Of a DNA stretch of 64,000 nucleotides, positions 44,192 through 53,465 are shown one piece after another (the first letter of the stretch is position 1; each line of letters opens with the position of its first letter). The stretch spans positions 175,312 to 239,311 of the forward strand of contig NZ_FOHW01000001.1 of assembly GCF_900111735.1 (NCBI RefSeq). Direction: 5' to 3'. Below the pieces are notes generated by a model. That model was not told where the DNA came from, made no database searches, and saw only the letters and a list, made by a program, of their open reading frames with translations. This DNA comes from Pseudomonas graminis (GTDB taxonomy: Bacteria; Pseudomonadota; Gammaproteobacteria; Pseudomonadales; Pseudomonadaceae). A program made the position numbers and the translations under genes.

Positions 44192-45850
44192 ATGAAATGG
44201 TTCTACGATCTTAAAATTTCCACCAAGTTGATCAGCTCATTCCTGGTGGTGCTGGCCCTCACTGCGGCGATGGGCGTGTTCGCCATTCATCAGCTGGGGG
44301 CCGTCAATCAGGCTGCTCAGGACATCCGTGGCAACTGGATGCCTTCCATGCGGGCAGCGGCAGGCATGCGCTTTTTTGCCGCCAACTATCGCTTGAAAGA
44401 GAACCGCTACATCAGCACCGATATCGCCGAGGAAAAGGCCCAGGCAGGGCGAGAAGCCGTCGAAGCCCGCCAACAGTTCGAAACCCGCATGGGCACCTAT
44501 GAGCAGTTGGTGTCGAACGAGGAAGATCGTCAGCTTCTGGCGGGTGCGAAAAGCGCCTGGGCGTCCTACCAGGCAACCAGCAGTCAAGTGCTCGAGCTTT
44601 CCCGGCAGAACCAGGAGGACCAGGCCCGCAGCCTGCTCAGGGGTGAGTCGAAGGTGCGTTTCGAAGACTTGACCAACCGCTTGCAGAAAATGGTCGAGCT
44701 CAACGACGCCGGCGCAACGGCTGCCGGTGACAAGGGTTCGGCGCTGTACGAAAGTGCCCGCCTGGCGATCATCGCGGCATTGGTCGCTGCGTTGTTGATC
44801 GGTCTGGGCCTGGCCGTGTTCATCGCGCGGATCATTTCTCGTCCGCTGAGACAAGCCGCCTCCGCCGCCGAGCAATTGGCTGAAGGCAACCTCAGTGCAC
44901 CTATCGCACCGGGCACGAAAGATGAAACCGGCATGGTACTCAACGCCATGCGCAACATGGTCGGCAAGCTGGGACACATCATCGGCGAAGTCCGCAACGC
45001 CGCTGATAACCTGGCCAGTGCCTCCGAGCAGGTCAGCGCCACCGCGCAATCGATGAGCCAGGCCACCAGTGAACAGGCGGCCAGCGTCGAGGAAACCAGT
45101 GCCTCGATCGAGCAGATGAGCGCCAGCATCAACCAGAACACCGAAAACGCCAAAGTGACCGATGGCATGGCCAGCAAAGCCGCCAAGGAAGCCACCGAGG
45201 GCGGCGATTCGGTGCAGCAGACCGTCGTGGCGATGAAAAAAATCGCCCAGCGCATCAGCATCATTGATGACATCGCGTATCAGACCAACCTGCTGGCCCT
45301 CAACGCAGCCATCGAGGCCGCTCGGGCCGGTGAGCATGGCAAGGGTTTCGCGGTGGTAGCGGCCGAGGTGCGCAAACTGGCCGAACGCAGTCAGGTCGCC
45401 GCCCAGGAAATCGGCGAGCTGTCTTCCAGCAGCGTGGACATGGCCGAGAAGGCCGGCAAGTTGCTCGGCGAAATGGTGCCGTCCATCAACAAAACATCCG
45501 ATCTCGTGCAGGAAATCAGCGCGGCATCCGAAGAGCAGGCCGCAGGCGTCGCGCAGATCAACACAGCAATGACCCAGCTCAACCAGGTGACCCAGCAGAA
45601 TGCGTCGAGCAGCGAAGAACTCGCCGCCACAGCCGAAGAAATGAGCAGTCAGGCCGAACAGCTGCAACAAGCCATGAGTTTCTTCGTGCTTGACTCAACG
45701 CCCAGGCCCGCCGTTCAAAGCAGCAGCGTGGACAGCCCCGGCAGCAAGCCAGGCCATCAGCCGCCACGGATGAAACCGCAGCCGCCACGCAAAGCATTTG
45801 CGTACAGCATGGCCAGTGCCCCGGACGAATCCGAATTCACCCGTTTCTGA
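44192..45850 (+). CDS. methyl-accepting chemotaxis protein with four-helix-bundle sensor
   Basis: A 552-residue classical receptor. TM1 is at about 11-30, a periplasmic 4HB ligand domain at about 31-188, TM2 at about 192-212 and HAMP at about 213-265. The signalling domain has the hairpin tip [50 protein letters not shown]. The tail lacks a recognisable NWETF-type CheR-binding pentapeptide. GGAGG precedes ATG 44192. The ligand is not predictable. Confidence 0.95.
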   Translation: MKWFYDLKISTKLISSFLVVLALTAAMGVFAIHQLGAVNQAAQDIRGNWMPSMRAAAGMRFFAANYRLKENRYISTDIAEEKAQAGREAVEARQQFETRMGTYEQLVSNEEDRQLLAGAKSAWASYQATSSQVLELSRQNQEDQARSLLRGESKVRFEDLTNRLQKMVELNDAGATAAGDKGSALYESARLAIIAALVAALLIGLGLAVFIARIISRPLRQAASAAEQLAEGNLSAPIAPGTKDETGMVLNAMRNMVGKLGHIIGEVRNAADNLASASEQVSATAQSMSQATSEQAASVEETSASIEQMSASINQNTENAKVTDGMASKAAKEATEGGDSVQQTVVAMKKIAQRISIIDDIAYQTNLLALNAAIEAARAGEHGKGFAVVAAEVRKLAERSQVAAQEIGELSSSSVDMAEKAGKLLGEMVPSINKTSDLVQEISAASEEQAAGVAQINTAMTQLNQVTQQNASSSEELAATAEEMSSQAEQLQQAMSFFVLDSTPRPAVQSSSVDSPGSKPGHQPPRMKPQPPRKAFAYSMASAPDESEFTRF

Positions 45851-45886
45851 TCACAAGAATCGATGCGGGCTTACAGGGAGAACGAC

Positions 45887-46426
45887 ATGGGCGCAGTGAT
45901 GACTACTCGGCATACCGCCGTCGCGGTGGATGAGGATGCGCAGTACCTGACCTTTATGCTCGGCGGCGAAATGTTTGCCATCGGCATTCTGGGGATCAAG
46001 GAAATTATCGAATACGGCAGCCTGACCGTTGTGCCAATGATGCCCGCCTTCGTGCGCGGGGTGATCAACCTGCGCGGTGCGGTGGTGCCGGTGGTCGACC
46101 TGTCGGCGCGTTTCGGGCGAGCCAACTCTGCGATCACCCGGCGCTCTTGCGTCATCATCATTGAAGCGAGCACCGAAGAGGGGCAGGCGCAGGACATCGG
46201 TTTGCTGGTCGACACCGTCTCTGCGGTGCAGGAGATTGCGGCCGCGCAGATCGAGCCGCCACCGAGTTTCGGCGCACGGATTCGCTCCGATTTCATCAAC
46301 GGCATGGCCAAGGTCGATGGCAAGTTCGTGATTGTGCTGGATGTGGACAAGGTGCTGTCCATTGATGAGATGTCCAGCATTGCCGAAGCCGGCCAGGCAC
46401 CGGCCCTTGATATCGATCCGCGTTGA
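45887..46426 (+). CDS. cheW: CheW coupling protein
   Basis: A 179-residue CheW. The fold signature is visible (YLTFMLGGEMFAIGILGIKEIIEYG, MMPAFVRGVINLRGAVVPVVDLSARFG, GLLVDTVSAVQEI). It couples receptors to CheA. ATG 45887 is chosen for its AGGGAG Shine-Dalgarno; ATGs at 45863 and 45899 are in frame. Confidence 0.95.
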   Translation: MGAVMTTRHTAVAVDEDAQYLTFMLGGEMFAIGILGIKEIIEYGSLTVVPMMPAFVRGVINLRGAVVPVVDLSARFGRANSAITRRSCVIIIEASTEEGQAQDIGLLVDTVSAVQEIAAAQIEPPPSFGARIRSDFINGMAKVDGKFVIVLDVDKVLSIDEMSSIAEAGQAPALDIDPR

Positions 46427-46435
46427 GGCCCGAAC

Positions 46436-47245
46436 ATGGCAGACACCGCTACCATTGATGATCGCGAATTCGGCCAGTTTCAGAGCTGGCTCTACCGCGC
46501 GGCCGGCATCAACCTGTCTCCCGCCAAGAAGGCGCTGGTAGCAGGGCGCCTGTTCAAGCGTCTCAAGCATTACGAGCTGCAGAGCTACGGCGAGTATTTC
46601 AAGCTGATCATGAAGGACGAGCGCAAGGGCGAGCTGCAGGTTGCTCTGGACTTGCTGACCACCAACGAGACCTATTTCTTTCGCGAGCCCAAGCACTTCG
46701 ACTTCCTGCGCCAGCAGGTGCTGCCCAAGGCGGCGCCGGGCAAGGTGTTTCGGGTATGGAGCGCGGCCAGTTCCTCGGGCGAAGAACCCTATAGCCTGGC
46801 GATGACCCTCGCCGAGGGCTTGGGCACCACGCCCTGGGAAGTGGTCGGCTCGGACATCAGTACGCAAGTGCTGGCCAAGGCGCGCAGCGGCCATTACGCC
46901 ATGGGCCGTGCCGAGACCTTGCCTCAGCCGTTGCTGGTCAAATATTGCCTGAAAGGCATCGGCCGCCAGGAGGGCACGTTCCTGATCGACAAGGCATTGC
47001 GCAGCCGCGTCAATTTTGTCCAGGTCAACCTCAACGAAACGCTGCCCGCCCTCGGTGAATTCGAGGTGATCTTCCTGCGCAATGTGATGATTTATTTCGA
47101 CCAGCCGACCAAGGCCCAGGTGGTCGCACGCATGCTGCCGCTGCTTAAACCAGGCGGCTACTTGATCATCAGTCACTCGGAAAGCCTCAACGGTGTTAAT
47201 GACACCTTGAAGCTCGTCGCGCCATCGATTTACCGCAAGCCATGA
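46436..47245 (+). CDS. cheR: CheR receptor glutamate methyltransferase
   Basis: A 269-residue protein with an N-terminal helical domain and a SAM-binding methyltransferase domain (FRVWSAASSSGEEPYSLAMTLAE, then GSDISTQVLAKARSG). It methylates receptor glutamates for adaptation. It lies 9 bp after cheW and overlaps cheD by ATGA. Confidence 0.95.
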   Translation: MADTATIDDREFGQFQSWLYRAAGINLSPAKKALVAGRLFKRLKHYELQSYGEYFKLIMKDERKGELQVALDLLTTNETYFFREPKHFDFLRQQVLPKAAPGKVFRVWSAASSSGEEPYSLAMTLAEGLGTTPWEVVGSDISTQVLAKARSGHYAMGRAETLPQPLLVKYCLKGIGRQEGTFLIDKALRSRVNFVQVNLNETLPALGEFEVIFLRNVMIYFDQPTKAQVVARMLPLLKPGGYLIISHSESLNGVNDTLKLVAPSIYRKP

Positions 47246-47775
47246 AAATGCCCGTCGGCGCGGCCGAAGTGGTATTGGCCCCTGGCCAGGTCAGTTTCGC
47301 GACGCGTCCGACACGCTTGCGCACGCTGCTGGGTTCCTGCGTGGCCATCACGTTCTGGCACCCGCAACGGCTGATCGGCGGGATGTGTCACTTCATGCTG
47401 CCAGGACGCCTGCGTCACGATCAGCCGCTGGACGGCCGATATGGCGACGAGGCGCTGGAGTTGCTGCTTCGACACGTCCTCATCAACGGGACGCAGGTTG
47501 AGGATTACCAGATCAAGCTGTTCGGCGGCGGCAGGATGTTTCCCGATCAGCCGCGCGACCTGCGCACGGAGGACGTGGCCAGCCTGAATATTCGCGCAGC
47601 GCTGGCCCTGGCCGAGCGTTACCACCTGCACCTGACCGCCCAGGACATGGGCAGCACCGGTCACCGCACGATCATGTTCGACGTGTGGAACGGCAACGTC
47701 TGGGTTCGGCACCAACCAATGGGAACACTTCAACAAGATGCCTACCAAAAAAATCAGCGTACTGCTGGTCGATGA
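47242..47775 (+). CDS. cheD: CheD receptor glutamine deamidase
   Basis: A 177-residue CheD with the catalytic Cys in [11 protein letters not shown] and His in [10 protein letters not shown]. It deamidates receptor glutamines to glutamates. It overlaps cheB by 38 bp and cheR by 4 bp, so translation of the adaptation enzymes is probably coupled. Confidence 0.94.
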   Translation: MKMPVGAAEVVLAPGQVSFATRPTRLRTLLGSCVAITFWHPQRLIGGMCHFMLPGRLRHDQPLDGRYGDEALELLLRHVLINGTQVEDYQIKLFGGGRMFPDQPRDLRTEDVASLNIRAALALAERYHLHLTAQDMGSTGHRTIMFDVWNGNVWVRHQPMGTLQQDAYQKNQRTAGR

Positions 47776-48820
47776 CTCGGCCGTGGTGCGTCAGGTGCTG
47801 ATGGCCATTCTCAGCGACACGCCGGATATCCATGTCATGGGCGCCGCCTCCGATCCGATTTTCGCCATGGACAAGCTCGCCCGGGAATGGCCCGATGTGA
47901 TCGTGCTGGACGTGGAAATGCCACGGATGGACGGGATCACCTTTCTCAAGAAAATCATGAGCGAGCGGCCGACGCCGGTGGTGATCTGTTCCTCGCTGAC
48001 TCAAAAAGGCGCCGAAACCTCGTTGCAGGCGCTGTCCGCAGGCGCTGTTGAAATCATCACCAAGCCCACGACCGGGTTGAAAAATTTCCTGATCGAATCG
48101 GCGGCCGAATTGGTGGCGGCGATACGGGCTGCGGCCAACTCCAACGTTAGAAACCTGGGAAAGCGCAGTGCCAGCCCGGCGCCGCTGCCAGCCCCGGCCG
48201 GGAAGTTGACTGCGGACGCCATCTTGCCTGCCGCCAGTGGCCACGCCATGGCGCAGACCACTGAACGGATCGTCGCCATCGGCACGTCCACCGGGGGAAC
48301 GCAGGCGCTGGAAGCAGTGCTCAAGGCATTGCCGAGGGTGTGCCCGGGCATTGTGATCGTGCAGCACATGCCAGAGAAGTTCACCGCCTCGTTTGCCGAA
48401 CGCCTCAACAGCATCTGTGCGATCGAAGTACGCGAGGCACGCAACAACGACCGAATCCTTCCAGGTCTGGCGCTGATCGCCCCCGGCGGCAAGCATCTGA
48501 TAGTCACGCGCAGTGGCGCCTATTATCACGCCCAGGTGATCGACGGGCCCCAGGTCAACCGCCATCGGCCATCAGTGGATGTGCTGTTTCGTTCGGTGGC
48601 CAAGTTCGCCGGCAAGAACGCAACCGGCATCATCATGACCGGAATGGGCGACGACGGCGCGCGCGGCCTCAAGGAGATGCTCGACGCCGGCGCTGCCACG
48701 GTTGCACAGGATGAGGCGAGCTGCGTGGTGTTCGGCATGCCCAAGGAGGCCATCAAACTCAACGCTGCCCAGCGGGTCATGCCGCTGGAGCATATTCATC
48801 AGGCAATCCTCAACGGCTAA
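47738..48820 (+). CDS. cheB: CheB receptor methylesterase
   Basis: A 360-residue protein. The receiver domain has Asp58 in [13 protein letters not shown]. The C-terminal methylesterase has the Ser/His/Asp set in [29 protein letters not shown] and [15 protein letters not shown]. It removes methyl groups added by CheR. Last gene of the operon, convergent with a recombinase gene. Confidence 0.95.
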   Translation: MPTKKISVLLVDDSAVVRQVLMAILSDTPDIHVMGAASDPIFAMDKLAREWPDVIVLDVEMPRMDGITFLKKIMSERPTPVVICSSLTQKGAETSLQALSAGAVEIITKPTTGLKNFLIESAAELVAAIRAAANSNVRNLGKRSASPAPLPAPAGKLTADAILPAASGHAMAQTTERIVAIGTSTGGTQALEAVLKALPRVCPGIVIVQHMPEKFTASFAERLNSICAIEVREARNNDRILPGLALIAPGGKHLIVTRSGAYYHAQVIDGPQVNRHRPSVDVLFRSVAKFAGKNATGIIMTGMGDDGARGLKEMLDAGAATVAQDEASCVVFGMPKEAIKLNAAQRVMPLEHIHQAILNG

Positions 48821-48858
48821 CCGGCCCGTGACATGCAGCTTCCGCCCAAGCGTTTAGA

Positions 48859-50220
48859 TCATGATCGCTCTTTCATGGGGAGACGCTTGACCGAGTAAGC
48901 CCGTTTTTCATCCTCGGAGTTGTAGTAGACGTTCTGCGTCGTGCTAAGGCTGTTGTGACGCAGATCGACCTGCAGGTCTTTCATGTCGCGGTGCGGCGCA
49001 TCGAAGGTGGCCGAGGTGTGCCGCAGCCAGTGCAAGGACGCCGCGCGCAGGCGACCGACGTCTTCGTCCGGCCAGTGCTCGGCCTGCATACGCTGCAGCG
49101 CGCGATCGAACACTTCCTGCAGCAACACGCGGATATGCCGGTCCGACAAACCGGCGCGACCGCGTTGAGTGGCAATCAGCGGCGTGCTTTCACGGAAGCC
49201 GGGCAGGGGGGACAGGCCTTGGTGCAGGCGCCAGCGCTTGAGGTAGTTCTCGACGTAGTCGTCACGCACGCTGATCTTGCCGGCTTTATTGCCTTTGCCC
49301 ACCACGTGATACCACCAGTTCCCGGCGCTGTCTTTGCGCAGATCGCCCATGGTCGGCTTCCAGTTATCGCGACCGACCAGATCGGAAACTCGCAGGTACA
49401 TGGCAAAGATCGTCGCCACAATAAACAGCGTGCGCTCGTACTTGGTGTCCTCGGCGGCCAGCAGTTCGGCAGTCTCCAGCACGAAATCCCACTGCAGCGA
49501 GGTCAGGATGCGCGTGTCCTGGTTGTCGGTGTTGCGCTCTTTGTATTTGCTCTTTTGCTTCACCGCGCGAAACGGGTTTTGCTCACAGAAACCCTCATCG
49601 ATCGCGTGCTGGAAAAAGCTCCCGCATACCGCGAAGATCTGCGCAATAGAGCCCTGGGCCAGCCGGTAAGTGTCCTGAAGGGCGGGCCGGTTTTCCTCCT
49701 CGGCGCGCTTGCGTTCTTCCTTGGCGACGGTCTGGCTGAACGGCCGCCAGTCGGGGTTGAGCACGTAAGTGTCCGTCGCGGTTTTCTTGCGGGCACCCAG
49801 GCGGGTGAAGCGAGATTTCACCACAGGACCGACCCATGAAGGATCGGGCGCCAGACAGAACTCCATGAAGCTCTCGGCCTGGGTGCGGCGCATGGCGAGG
49901 AGGGGTGTTCTGGATTTGAGCAGGGTCCAGAGCAGCAGTCGCTCGACGTGAGTGCGGTAGGAATTGAACGTGGACTCGTTGCCGGCGTAGGACTTGAGAA
50001 AGCTGCGCACGGCGCGGTAGCCTTCGATGGCCTGGGTCTCAGCGGGGAATTGCTCGAGATAACCCCGGATCGCCGGAAGCTCTTCCTTTAAGGAGCTGAA
50101 GTTGAGCTCGCCGAACTTCGCGTAGGTTTCGAACAGCGGATGAGGGGACGAAGGCGCGGGCATTTGAATTCGCTGGCTGGAGATGCGGAAGATGCCGGCA
50201 TGATCGTGCAGGATGGGCAT
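48859..50220 (-). CDS. tyrosine recombinase (site-specific integrase), second type
   Basis: A 453-residue recombinase of a family different from the one at 985. The N-terminal core-binding domain reaches about residue 225. Catalytic residues are Arg277 (YLRVSDL), Lys309 (VVGKGNK), His397-x-x-Arg400 (HWLRHT), His422 (RHNS) and Tyr432/433. A perfect 12-bp inverted repeat lies immediately upstream of the ATG. It marks the left edge of AT-richer accessory DNA, so it may have mobilised it. An internal Met20 start is possible. Confidence 0.9.
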   Translation of the reverse strand: MPILHDHAGIFRISSQRIQMPAPSSPHPLFETYAKFGELNFSSLKEELPAIRGYLEQFPAETQAIEGYRAVRSFLKSYAGNESTFNSYRTHVERLLLWTLLKSRTPLLAMRRTQAESFMEFCLAPDPSWVGPVVKSRFTRLGARKKTATDTYVLNPDWRPFSQTVAKEERKRAEEENRPALQDTYRLAQGSIAQIFAVCGSFFQHAIDEGFCEQNPFRAVKQKSKYKERNTDNQDTRILTSLQWDFVLETAELLAAEDTKYERTLFIVATIFAMYLRVSDLVGRDNWKPTMGDLRKDSAGNWWYHVVGKGNKAGKISVRDDYVENYLKRWRLHQGLSPLPGFRESTPLIATQRGRAGLSDRHIRVLLQEVFDRALQRMQAEHWPDEDVGRLRAASLHWLRHTSATFDAPHRDMKDLQVDLRHNSLSTTQNVYYNSEDEKRAYSVKRLPMKERS

Positions 50221-50222
50221 AG

Positions 50223-50260
50223 ATGCAATATCCGGGTCTGACAGTTATCGGATATTGCAT
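50223..50260. promoter_or_regulatory. 12-bp perfect inverted repeat upstream of the second recombinase
   Basis: ATGCAATATCCG (50223-50234) and CGGATATTGCAT (50249-50260) face each other across 14 bp, starting 2 bp from the recombinase ATG. It could be an autorepression operator or arm-type recombinase sites; a 14-bp spacer is long for a core crossover site. Confidence 0.5.
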
Positions 50261-50750
50261 ATTTGCGTCGGGGTGTGTTAGCGGGGTTCTCTGGTCACCC
50301 TAGGGTTTGTGGACTCGTTTAGGCCTTTCGGGCAATTCAAGTGCCGTTTGCGTGTGCAGGTAGGTGTCTTTCGCGACTTTTGGGCCAGTTTCGACACCCA
50401 GGAGCAGCGATTTGTTGGGCTATCCAGGGGCTTTTGCGGGCGCATTGATACTCTACAGGCCTTGATTTACTGGGCTTTCGGGGTGTTCAGGCAATCGCAC
50501 GCCCGGGTGATCGGCGTTGGGCAGCTGCCTGTTACGCGGCTGGAGTGACGGTTCATTGGGGCGTCCTTGCGCTGACTTGAGCCGGCTGTGTCGGAGGATC
50601 GGCTTCGAAGCCTGGGCCTCATGAAGTCGCCGTTCAAGCTCACGGCGGTCAGGCGCTCGCGGTCAGCTGGATGTCTGCGAGCTGAACTGCCGTAAATCTC
50701 CGGATCTGCGTCTGTGGCGGATCATCTGTCTTGCATATCACTGGCGCTGG

Positions 50751-50791
50751 TCAGGTATCGACATCCTCGTGACTTGGGGATCAGGTATCGA
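50751..50791. repeat. 11-bp direct repeat
   Basis: TCAGGTATCGA occurs at 50751-50761 and 50781-50791, exactly 30 bp apart, in the gene-poor stretch 50261-51383. No gene is supported in this 1.1 kb apart from a weak 45-codon frame at its right end. Confidence 0.5.
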
Positions 50792-50926
50792 TGCTGATGC
50801 TGATGTGGATGTTGGCATGGCTTACGAGATGTTTGCTGTGGCTTCGGAGGCTGCGCTGGATTCAAGGGTGCGCGTTAGGTAAGCGGCGATTGAGCTTGTT
50901 GGATCACCGAGCTCAGCGTGAACGGC

Positions 50927-50961
50927 GAGCTGTGATCTGTGAGCTGTGAGCTGTGAGCTGT
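50927..50961. repeat. five tandem 7-bp units GAKCTGT
   Basis: Four GAGCTGT copies and one GATCTGT variant stand head to tail. They lie in the non-coding stretch after the recombinase. Slippage-type microsatellite; no function assigned. Confidence 0.7.
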
Positions 50962-51068
50962 GATCATCGAAAGTGAGCGTTGGGTTTGGGGTGAACCTAG
51001 ATGCCTGGGACAGAGGTTCATGAAATGCGGAAGCGCCACGTTCGATTGCCTGGGGCACTGGGCCAAAT

Positions 51069-51102
51069 GCGTAACATGGTGTTACGCATAATGTATATTA
51101 TG
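51069..51102. promoter_or_regulatory. dyad-rich operator-like site
   Basis: GCGTAACATGGTGTTACGC (51069-51087) has perfect 8-bp arms around TGG. It is followed at once by CATAAT/ATTATG arms (51087-51102). The GTAAC/GTTAC half-sites are the same as in the palindrome at 2094, next to the KfrA-like gene. Confidence 0.45.
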
Positions 51103-51109
51103 TTAAATT

Positions 51110-51247
51110 ATGTGTCTGAATGTCGAATCACTTGTCTCACCAGCGGGCAAAAACCGTGGTCTGCCTCGAATCACCAGAATACTCATCCCCTCTAAGGCGC
51201 CTATAGCGGACGAGTTTAAGCGACTGACCCAGCAGACGTTTCATTGA
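51110..51247 (+). CDS. weakly supported 45-residue ORF after the dyad
   Basis: An ATG 8 bp after the dyad opens a 45-codon frame with a basic middle (KNRGLPRITRILIP) and an end FKRLTQQTFH. No Shine-Dalgarno is obvious and no family is recognised. A minus-strand frame of similar size overlaps it. Listed only because of its place behind an operator-like site; it may be a gene remnant. Confidence 0.2.
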   Translation: MCLNVESLVSPAGKNRGLPRITRILIPSKAPIADEFKRLTQQTFH

Positions 51248-51383
51248 GTTAATAGCGGCCAACAGTTGCTCGCGCCCCATCAGACGGGACACATTTTCCC
51301 CAATACCTTCATTACCATGCAGACCTGTTCATCTGAAAGCCGCTTACGCAGTAGTAATCGGCTTGAAACAATGAGGTTTAGCA

Positions 51384-52388
51384 ATGACTTCTCTCAGCCC
51401 TTCCCTTGAGCTCAGTCCCGAGCTTGCATCTCACCCGGCCTATTCGCGTGTATTCCAGCCCGAAGGCCTCACCTTCGGATACATCATGCCCCTGGAGGGC
51501 TATCCGAATTCACCGTTTCCGACGCTCCAGGATCATCAACGCCTTGCTCGCATTGCGGACGAGGCTGGATTCGCAAGTCTGTGGATGAGAGATGTGCCCT
51601 TCTATGACCCGAGCTTTGGTGACACTGGTCAAATGATCGACCCGTTTGTCTATCTGGGATATCTGGCTGCTGTTACCAAAAACATTGCTTTGGGCACAAC
51701 GGGCATCGTTCTTCCGTTACGTGAACCACTGATTGTCGCCAAGCAGTCCGTTTCGGTCGACCAGCTAACCGGCGGTCGTTTCTTGCTAGGGCTCTCCAGC
51801 GGAGATCGCCCGATTGAATATCCCGCATTCGGGATTGATTTCGAAGCGAGAGAAGAACGATACCGGGAGGGCTTCGAGCTGATTAAGACAGTCACTGAAA
51901 ACAGCTTCCCAACCGTCTCAACCAAACTTTTCGGCCAGCTGGAAGGCTTGCTAGACATGGTACCCAAGCCAGTTGGCCCTCGACTCCCGATGATCGTCGT
52001 GGGCCGGGCGCGTCAGACGCTTGAGTGGATAGCCAATAATGCCGATGCCTGGATTTGGCATCTAAGCGACTTCAATCGTTTGCCCGGCCTCATCCGCGAG
52101 TTCCGTTCTGCCAGCCAGACCGGCAATGCAAAACCATACGGCTACGCGACATTTTTCGATCTGGCGAAGGATCCGAACACACCGCTGGAACGCGGCTACA
52201 ACGGAATAAGAATCGGGCGTAATGCTCTCGTGGAGCTCTGGAAACGGCAACAGGATGAAGGTGTTTCACACGTCGCGCTGAATATCAAACCTCTGCAGCG
52301 ACCAGCCGCTGATGTCCTGGATGAGATGGCTGAGTATGTCCTGCCACACTTCCCCATAGGCCAACCTGCCTCGCAGGTTACCCAGTGA
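51384..52388 (+). CDS. luciferase-like (LLM class) flavin oxidoreductase
   Basis: A 334-residue TIM-barrel protein of the bacterial luciferase superfamily, which use reduced FMN or F420. Family landmarks are LTFGYIMPLEGYPNSPFPTLQDH, the LWMRDVPFYDPSFGD segment and LGTTGIVLPLREPLIVAKQSVSVDQLTGGRFLLGLSSGDRP. Its stop overlaps the GTG start of the next gene, so the two are made together. Codon use is visibly AT-richer than in the genes before 48.8 kb, which suggests transfer. The substrate is unknown. Confidence 0.85.
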   Translation: MTSLSPSLELSPELASHPAYSRVFQPEGLTFGYIMPLEGYPNSPFPTLQDHQRLARIADEAGFASLWMRDVPFYDPSFGDTGQMIDPFVYLGYLAAVTKNIALGTTGIVLPLREPLIVAKQSVSVDQLTGGRFLLGLSSGDRPIEYPAFGIDFEAREERYREGFELIKTVTENSFPTVSTKLFGQLEGLLDMVPKPVGPRLPMIVVGRARQTLEWIANNADAWIWHLSDFNRLPGLIREFRSASQTGNAKPYGYATFFDLAKDPNTPLERGYNGIRIGRNALVELWKRQQDEGVSHVALNIKPLQRPAADVLDEMAEYVLPHFPIGQPASQVTQ

Positions 52389-53332
52389 CCGGCTCAAGTG
52401 ACCGCACCGACATTAAGGGCGTTATAGCCACCTTTCTGAAAGCCTGGGAGAGCGGTAATTGGGAATCTGCTGGGGATATATTCACTGACAATTGCCAGTT
52501 GGTGACAAGCCACATGTCCGCTCATGAGGGTGGACGCAAGATTGTCAGAGCTTTCCAGCAAGACCGTGCCAAGGCTGTTGGCTTTTCAGTGAAGGCAACC
52601 AATCACTATGTAGGAGGTGGAGAAACCGATGCCACTTTCAGCTTTTACGCCTATGGCCATATCCGCAAAGCCGCAAAGTCGGCCACGCTCGGATTTGGCA
52701 TGACGGTCACGGGCTCTCTGAAAAAGACAGCAGACACTTGGCACCTCGACAGCGTGCTGATTGCCTTGAATTGGGTAACCGGGGACCACTCGCTTGCAAC
52801 TCACTGGCAACTTCCACCAGGTGACGACGGATGGAGGATTGGCGATCCCGCTCCGACCCTCGTGAGCGAACTGAACGCGCCATGGCTTGCTTTCCCAAGC
52901 TCAACGCCTTTGGTACCCAGCGAGGAGTGTATTGCTGAAACCTACGCTCGTTACTCATGGGCGCTGGATCAGGCTGACATGCAGCTGCTTGCTCATTGCT
53001 TTACCAACGACGCCGCTGGTGATTTCCAACCGATGGGCCTTATTGAAGGGCGCCACGCGATCATCGGCTCCTTCAAAGAGTTTCGCAGGCCCTGGCCGTG
53101 GATGCAGCATTTCGCGGACGTGCTGGAGATCAAGTCCGACGAGGAAAAGGGGGTAGCTGAAATGATTGTCGGCAGAGTCATTCCTGGAAACTCACACACG
53201 CAAGATGGCACGCCCCTCTATGGCGCGCATTACCGGATGCGGCTTCGTCGCAAGCATGAGGGCTTCTGGCAACTGACCTGGAGCGAGTACCGCCCAGGCT
53301 GGTTCAATGCCCATGAAGCACCAAGAGTTTAG
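52385..53332 (+). CDS. tandem NTF2-like/SnoaL-like double-domain protein
   Basis: A 315-residue protein made of two NTF2-like domains. The first (about 5-130) begins KGVIATFLKAWESGNWESAGDIFTDNCQLV. The second (about 180-310) begins CIAETYARYSWALDQADMQLLAHCFTNDA and ends WQLTWSEYRPGWFN. NTF2-like proteins act as small cyclases, isomerases, dehydratases or ring-hydroxylase subunits. GTG 52385 overlaps the oxidoreductase stop, suggesting a joint pathway step. The fusion of two copies is uncommon. Confidence 0.75.
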   Translation: MTGSSDRTDIKGVIATFLKAWESGNWESAGDIFTDNCQLVTSHMSAHEGGRKIVRAFQQDRAKAVGFSVKATNHYVGGGETDATFSFYAYGHIRKAAKSATLGFGMTVTGSLKKTADTWHLDSVLIALNWVTGDHSLATHWQLPPGDDGWRIGDPAPTLVSELNAPWLAFPSSTPLVPSEECIAETYARYSWALDQADMQLLAHCFTNDAAGDFQPMGLIEGRHAIIGSFKEFRRPWPWMQHFADVLEIKSDEEKGVAEMIVGRVIPGNSHTQDGTPLYGAHYRMRLRRKHEGFWQLTWSEYRPGWFNAHEAPRV

Positions 53333-53465
53333 TCCCTTCCTGGAAACGCTCTAGGGCCGTGGCGCCGTACTGTCTCGGACGACGAGTTCGATTTGTATGC
53401 GCTCGCGGCGTGCAAGTGGGCGCCCCTCGATCAGCGCAACGCTGTTGCCGGGCTTCGCTCACAGG

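Noticed and set aside
45851..47176. 441-codon minus-strand open frame
   Set aside because: Opposite cheW and cheR; no start signal or domain.
50309..50548. 79-codon open frame after the second recombinase
   Set aside because: No Shine-Dalgarno, no family resemblance, and the region looks non-coding.
50927..50961. CRISPR array candidate
   Set aside because: The unit is only 7 bp with no spacers; simple tandem repeat. No CRISPR array was seen anywhere in the window.
48820..51383. tRNA attachment site for the second recombinase
   Set aside because: No tRNA-like cloverleaf or att-type direct repeat could be recognised by eye near the gene.
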